From NCBI GenBank assembly GCA_964523005.1, contig CAZFZL010000027.1:1-16960 (forward strand): DNA of 16,960 nucleotides, in the 5' to 3' direction. The translations under genes and the position numbers were made by a program. Below the pieces are notes generated by a model. That model searched no databases. It saw only the letters and a program-made list of their open reading frames with translations, and was not told where the DNA came from. This DNA comes from UMGS1307 sp964523005 (GTDB taxonomy: Bacteria; Bacillota; Clostridia; Oscillospirales; CAG-382). Shown piece after piece: positions 13,168-16,960 of this stretch; positions within the stretch are counted from its first letter, which is position 1, and every line of letters begins with the position of its first letter.

Positions 13168-15728
13168 TCCTCTGAGCCGTATAGAAGGCCACGCATAGAC
13201 GCGAAATATTTTGCGTACCGCGTCGTTATGCAGTCGTTGTCAAAATACGAATAACCGTCGTAACTGCCGCGACCCTGCGAGGAAAAATAATGCGTCAGGT
13301 CGAACACATGCGTCGACGTGGTGAGCGTACTTTCGAGATTGACCGAGCTTATTATCTCGTCGCCGCGCTTGATGCGGTATCCGATGTCGAATATCTCGGT
13401 ATCGTTCATGAATTCCGCTCCGGCCTCGCGTACTTTGCGTGCGCACTCTTTGAGGTATTCGGTGTACTTCTCGTATACGCTGTCGGTGACTTCGATGCTC
13501 TGCTCTCTGCCAAGGCAGTCCTGCACCATCACGACATCGATTATAGGTCTGCCGCCTTCGGTTTCGTTCTTGATGAGGTCGCGGAGGTTGTCTCCGAAGG
13601 CCTTAGGCGTATCACAGCGCCACGCGGCGGGAGCAATGGCGATCATGAGCGATTCGTCAAGCTCACGGACCACCTTTGACTGGCCTGCGTACAGCCTTCT
13701 CGTGTAGTCGGTGTTTGAAAGCTTTTCCTGACCGAGCCATGCGTCGCACGTCTCGTCAACGAAGTAGAAGCCATAGAACGATTTGTGATCCTTGTATTTG
13801 TCATAGACATATTTGATTATGATCTCAGCGTCCGAAAGCACGTCTGCAAGATATGCATCGCGCTTTGTGTAGGATGCAGGCAGCTGTGAATATGCGAGCG
13901 AAAGCACCGTGGAAAGGTATACGTTGATACCGAGCTTGTCACACGCCGAAAGCAGCGCCTCGTTCAGATCGTACACGCCGTGTCCGACGCCCTTCGTATA
14001 GCCCTTTGCAGCAAGCTCCGCGGGCGGATCGATGAGCGTTATTTTGTCGTCATACATGAGGTTTTGACCGCTGAGTATGACCGTGTCCATCCCAAGCTCC
14101 CGAAAGCCCTTGAGCTGTATGTACGTTCTGTATGTGTCAAAATAATGGTGAGCGTTGTAGCCCTCAATACCGTTTATGAAGAACGAATAGAAGCCTCCGC
14201 GTATGAGCGGCAGGCATTCGCCGCCTTCGTAGAGCGCGACGAGCGTGATGTCCACGGCAGCGCTGCTCTTTATCACAAGCTCAGGCTGCTCGTTCTCCTC
14301 AAAGAAGAAGTAGTAGTAATCAGTTCCGGCGACATTGCGCGAGCTCACCGGCTCTGTTCTGGCGAACGTAAGTGAATCCACATCGCCGTCGATGCACACT
14401 GCGGCTGCCGTTATCGAAGCGTTCTGCGACGTGACGGCAAGCGTTATGTTTCCGTCTGCGTCCGGAGCGGCTTTGCATACCGCATCAGCGCCGAGCGAAA
14501 CGCCGTTGAGCGTATATTCAAGCCCGTCCGTCACGATAGCGGCGTCGGAACGTGAAGCAAAGACGTATTCCGGCTCTGCGACAGCTTCATCGCTCCCGTA
14601 GACGGAAATTTCGTTTATCGCCACGGTATCAGACGTAAATATCTGTACTTTTATGTAGCGTGCGCTTACCGTGTGATTGCGCATCATCGAATACGTCGTG
14701 CGTTCGCGCTTGACGCGCTGCGTTGCGTCAACGGCGCTTCCTTCGGCAAAGCTCATACAGAAGTCTTCCCAGCTTTCGCCGTCGGACGAATACTTGACCG
14801 AGGCGAATTCCGGACGCTTTATTCCAAGCTCCGCCACGGTGTTTTTGCAGGTGGTCATTATCACTTCGGACACGTTGCACTGCTTTTCAAGGTCTATAAC
14901 GACGTTGATAACACTGCGTCCCGTAAGCTCATCAGTCACCGCACAACGAACGACGGAAGCTTCTCCCGAATTGAATATCATGTTTTCCGACGCGCCGTCT
15001 GTCAGCCTCATACCGTCGTCAGCGTATTTTGTGTATCTTGCGTCGGATACACCGTCGATCGTGTACTTCGCGCCGGAGGAAAGCAGCCTTTTCTCCGTGA
15101 CGCGTTTTCCGATACAGTTGACGGACAGAACAGCGTTTTCCGTTCCCACCGCTGAATAAACGTAGAATTTTACTGCCTTGACCGTTTTTTCTTCATCAAG
15201 CTCAAGCGTGAATACGGTGCAGTCGTCGCTTTCGCCTCCTTCGGCATCGCCGGCGTAGTCGTTGAAGTTATATCCGTCGTCGGACAGATACACTTCCACG
15301 CGTTCCGGTATCGTGCCGGATGACGCAAAGGTTATCGATGCGCTTTCAAGAAGCGCAGGGAAGCCGAAATCGTTCTTCAGATACCAGCAGCCCTCCTTTT
15401 CCGCGAACAGCGAGGTCGTGTGCTTATCGCCGTACCAGTCGCCGTATGTAAGAGGTATATCCGTTACTGTGCATACGACCGGCTCCGTGTTGTCCTTGGT
15501 CGTCAACTGTTTGCCGTCGTCATCTTTTATGACGAGGGATTCCGAATAGCTGAAAAAGTACAGTGTATTTTCAGACAAATCCATCGTTTCGTTCTCCTTA
15601 CTGTTATCAGTCGTTGATGAATCCTGCGATACAGTGCCGCGCTCACAGGCGTTGAACATAGTGACCACGGTGAGTAAGCACAGCAACAGAGCCGTTATTC
15701 TTATCGCGATCATTGTTCTTGTTGCCAT
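13164..15728 (-). CDS. Lipoprotein with discoidin-like domains and DUF4434 glycoside-hydrolase-like domain
   Basis: About 854 residues. The start is ATG 15728, 9 nt from GGAGG (15738-15742); another ATG at 15734 is only 3 nt away and is less likely. A basic N terminus and hydrophobic stretch lead to MFNAC (Cys 28), a plausible lipobox, followed by a Ser/Asp/Asn-rich linker. The protein is thus inferred to be a membrane-anchored surface lipoprotein. Two beta-sandwich regions follow (about 60-205 and 210-385) with discoidin/F5-8C-like phrases: VEVYLSDDGYNFNDY and KAVKFYVYS, then EFASVKYSSDGESWEDF and VSARYIKVQIF. After a third beta region, a TIM-barrel-like DUF4434 domain begins near 520 (YFDTYRTYIQLKGFRELGMD). 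YGFYFVDETCD around 655-662 offers a candidate catalytic Glu (about 659). This suggests binding and processing of a glycan; activity is unproven. Confidence 0.82.
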   Translation of the reverse strand: MATRTMIAIRITALLLCLLTVVTMFNACERGTVSQDSSTTDNSKENETMDLSENTLYFFSYSESLVIKDDDGKQLTTKDNTEPVVCTVTDIPLTYGDWYGDKHTTSLFAEKEGCWYLKNDFGFPALLESASITFASSGTIPERVEVYLSDDGYNFNDYAGDAEGGESDDCTVFTLELDEEKTVKAVKFYVYSAVGTENAVLSVNCIGKRVTEKRLLSSGAKYTIDGVSDARYTKYADDGMRLTDGASENMIFNSGEASVVRCAVTDELTGRSVINVVIDLEKQCNVSEVIMTTCKNTVAELGIKRPEFASVKYSSDGESWEDFCMSFAEGSAVDATQRVKRERTTYSMMRNHTVSARYIKVQIFTSDTVAINEISVYGSDEAVAEPEYVFASRSDAAIVTDGLEYTLNGVSLGADAVCKAAPDADGNITLAVTSQNASITAAAVCIDGDVDSLTFARTEPVSSRNVAGTDYYYFFFEENEQPELVIKSSAAVDITLVALYEGGECLPLIRGGFYSFFINGIEGYNAHHYFDTYRTYIQLKGFRELGMDTVILSGQNLMYDDKITLIDPPAELAAKGYTKGVGHGVYDLNEALLSACDKLGINVYLSTVLSLAYSQLPASYTKRDAYLADVLSDAEIIIKYVYDKYKDHKSFYGFYFVDETCDAWLGQEKLSNTDYTRRLYAGQSKVVRELDESLMIAIAPAAWRCDTPKAFGDNLRDLIKNETEGGRPIIDVVMVQDCLGREQSIEVTDSVYEKYTEYLKECARKVREAGAEFMNDTEIFDIGYRIKRGDEIISSVNLESTLTTSTHVFDLTHYFSSQGRGSYDGYSYFDNDCITTRYAKYFASMRGLLYGSED

Positions 15729-15763
15729 TTGCATGATCCTCCGTTTCTACCGTTGTTTTTTTC

Positions 15764-15792
15764 AGTATAACTGTTTTTCTTTCCTGCGTCAA
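15764..15792 (-). promoter_or_regulatory. Promoter of the DUF4434 lipoprotein gene
   Basis: On the minus strand TTGACG (15792-15787), a 17-nt spacer and TATACT (15769-15764). The start is predicted near 15757, about 30 nt before the ATG. Confidence 0.75.
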
Positions 15793-15866
15793 TCTTTATG
15801 CTTCAAATTCAAACATTGAACCACGAAAAAACGTAATATTGTTAGGTTGCTAATTAAATATATGGG

Positions 15867-15895
15867 TTTACTATTTAATAAAAATATGATATACT
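15867..15895 (+). promoter_or_regulatory. Promoter of the ADP-ribosylglycohydrolase gene
   Basis: TTTACT (15867-15872), a 17-nt AT-rich spacer and TATACT (15890-15895). The start is predicted near 15902, about 26 nt before ATG 15928. It is divergent from the lipoprotein promoter; the 74 nt between the two -35 boxes are AT-rich and could hold a shared control site, but I see no clear palindrome. Confidence 0.7.
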
Positions 15896-15927
15896 TCAAT
15901 TAATAAAATAGCGAAAGAGGAAAGCCA

Positions 15928-16960
15928 ATGAAATACAGAGATCTCGGTGGCCTTTATTGGAGGCTGAACGTGCTAGCGGAATTCGTAAAACAGAGCGAAG
16001 AAAAGAAAGCGTCCGGTATAGACGAAGAAATCAAAAAGATAGAAGCATACATCGAAAAAGGATGGGATGAGATGGCAGCTCTCACGCCCGACCCCGAGCT
16101 TGCGGCTCAGGAGCCGGACGATTACGATGCCATAATTGCAAAATGTCCTGCCGGGGGCGGCAAAAACTACGGTGTGGCTGTCGACGCCGCATACAGAGAA
16201 AAGCTCAAAGCGGCGATCCTTTCGCGCTTCGCCGGATGCGTGCTCGGCGCGATCGTCGAAGGCTGGAGAGCTGAAGACATCGAAAACTACGCCGCTAAAA
16301 TAGGCGCAGCCTATCCGCCCGAGGATTATTGGACAGACACTCCGTACCCGGATCAGGTGAGATATATCGATTCGACATGCAAGGATTATCTGCGTCAGAA
16401 CATGGACTCTGTCCCGAACGACGACGATATCGCGTTCGTCATCCTGTCAATGCTTATACTTGAACGCGGCGGCAAGGATTTCACGCTTGATGATGTGGCT
16501 GAAATATGGAAAGAGTACGTCACCATGGCGTATACTGCCGAGGACATATCGCTCAAAAACCTTAAAAACGGCATCGCGCCTGAAAAGGCTGCCGAAAAAG
16601 GCAACTGCTATCAGGAATGGATAGGCGCCGATATACGCTGTGATGGTTATGCGTATGCCGCTCCCGGAGACCCGCGCAAGGCTGCAAAGCTCGCATATAC
16701 CGACGCATATCTCACTCATCGCCGCAACGGTATTTACGGCTCGATGTTCTTTGCCGCTGCCATAAGCGCGTCGTTCGCGCTCGGCGATCCGTTCAAGGCG
16801 ATCGAAGCTGCGCTGTGTGAGATACCGGAGCATTGCAGACTCGCAGATGACATACGCTGGGCTATGGCTGAACGCAAAAACATCAAGGACTACAAGGACG
16901 CTATCAGACTCGTCGACGAACGCTTCCCCGGAATGAGCATTACCCATACGCTCAACAACG
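15928..16960 (+). CDS. ADP-ribosylglycohydrolase family protein, 3' end outside window
   Basis: The frame is open from ATG 15928, after AAAGAGG (15914-15920), to the right edge: 344 codons without a stop. The family core begins near residue 95 with SRFAGCVLGAIVEGW, equivalent to the RxxGxLLGxAxGDA block of ADP-ribosylglycohydrolases. NDDDIAFVILSM (164-175) corresponds to the metal-binding TDDT-type motif. DPRKAAKLAYTDAYLTH and NGIYGSMFFAAAISASFAL are typical of the large clostridial members. The second metal motif (DxxDxxGA-like) would lie downstream, outside the window. Such enzymes bind two Mg ions and cleave ADP-ribosyl or similar N-glycosidic bonds, but many members have other nucleoside or sugar substrates. 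The ~90 residues before the core, partly coiled and acidic, form an extra N-terminal region. It is divergent from the lipoprotein, which hints at shared use in glycan or glycoside metabolism. Confidence 0.85.
   Translation, partial: MKYRDLGGLYWRLNVLAEFVKQSEEKKASGIDEEIKKIEAYIEKGWDEMAALTPDPELAAQEPDDYDAIIAKCPAGGGKNYGVAVDAAYREKLKAAILSRFAGCVLGAIVEGWRAEDIENYAAKIGAAYPPEDYWTDTPYPDQVRYIDSTCKDYLRQNMDSVPNDDDIAFVILSMLILERGGKDFTLDDVAEIWKEYVTMAYTAEDISLKNLKNGIAPEKAAEKGNCYQEWIGADIRCDGYAYAAPGDPRKAAKLAYTDAYLTHRRNGIYGSMFFAAAISASFALGDPFKAIEAALCEIPEHCRLADDIRWAMAERKNIKDYKDAIRLVDERFPGMSITHTLNN

Noticed and set aside
14677..15159. Two overlapping 160-codon plus-strand frames inside the lipoprotein gene.
   Set aside because: Both are antisense to a coherent multidomain protein, and two frames being open at once reflects base composition.
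16395..16947. Minus-strand frames near the right edge.
   Set aside because: They oppose the ADP-ribosylglycohydrolase frame, which is open for 344 codons and shows family motifs.

Overview
The window looks like a chromosomal segment of a Gram-positive Firmicute, most likely a gut or rumen Clostridia/Oscillospirales-type bacterium. Supporting signs are strong GGAGG-type ribosome binding sites, near-consensus TTGACA-N17-TATAAT promoters, an LPXTG-like (NPKTG) cell-wall sorting signal, a BirA repressor-ligase with an operator of the Firmicutes type, an ACT plus DUF711 (UPF0210/PFL) gene pair, and a DUF4434 lipoprotein. The taxonomic call is inference from gene content; no rRNA or tRNA gene is visible.

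Layout. (1) Positions 1-1610 are a scarred accessory region. They hold the C-terminal part of a sortase-anchored surface protein, a long hairpin, the last ~65 codons of sbcC without its body, and a WYL-type regulator that is cut off after about 127 codons. That regulator is joined out of frame to a long unknown reading frame (about 1500-3071), itself without a convincing start. A two-TM DUF3592-like protein follows. (2) Positions 3611-4805 hold a 17-bp-stem palindrome and birA. The birA promoter contains a gtcaacc-N14-ggttgac inverted repeat, which predicts autoregulation. (3) Positions 4870-7288 hold an acyl-CoA synthetase-type AMP-binding enzyme (minus strand), divergent from a TetR regulator that probably controls it. 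A textbook intrinsic terminator follows. (4) Positions 7359-9850 are a compact metal-efflux operon: an ArsR/SmtB sensor with both a Cys pair and a complete SmtB-type alpha-5 site, a separately encoded HMA metal-binding protein, and a P1B Zn/Cd/Pb-type ATPase without an N-terminal HMA domain. The promoter carries a catatga-N8-tcatatg operator. (5) Positions 9914-11612 hold the ACT-domain protein and DUF711 protein under their own promoter. (6) Positions 11637-13083 (minus) hold a coupled nitroreductase, trmO and small unknown gene. (7) Positions 13164-15728 (minus) encode a large lipoprotein with discoidin-like domains and a DUF4434 TIM-barrel-like domain. A divergent ADP-ribosylglycohydrolase family gene starts at 15928 and runs off the right edge.

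Most of the window is ordinary chromosomal metabolism. I do not see a convincing new multi-gene defence or mobile system. The most informative signals are regulatory: the birA operator, the metal-operon operator, and a nitroreductase promoter whose -35 overlaps the stop codon of the upstream gene and whose start point lies inside that gene's terminator. The junction of truncated genes near 1500 is also worth checking.
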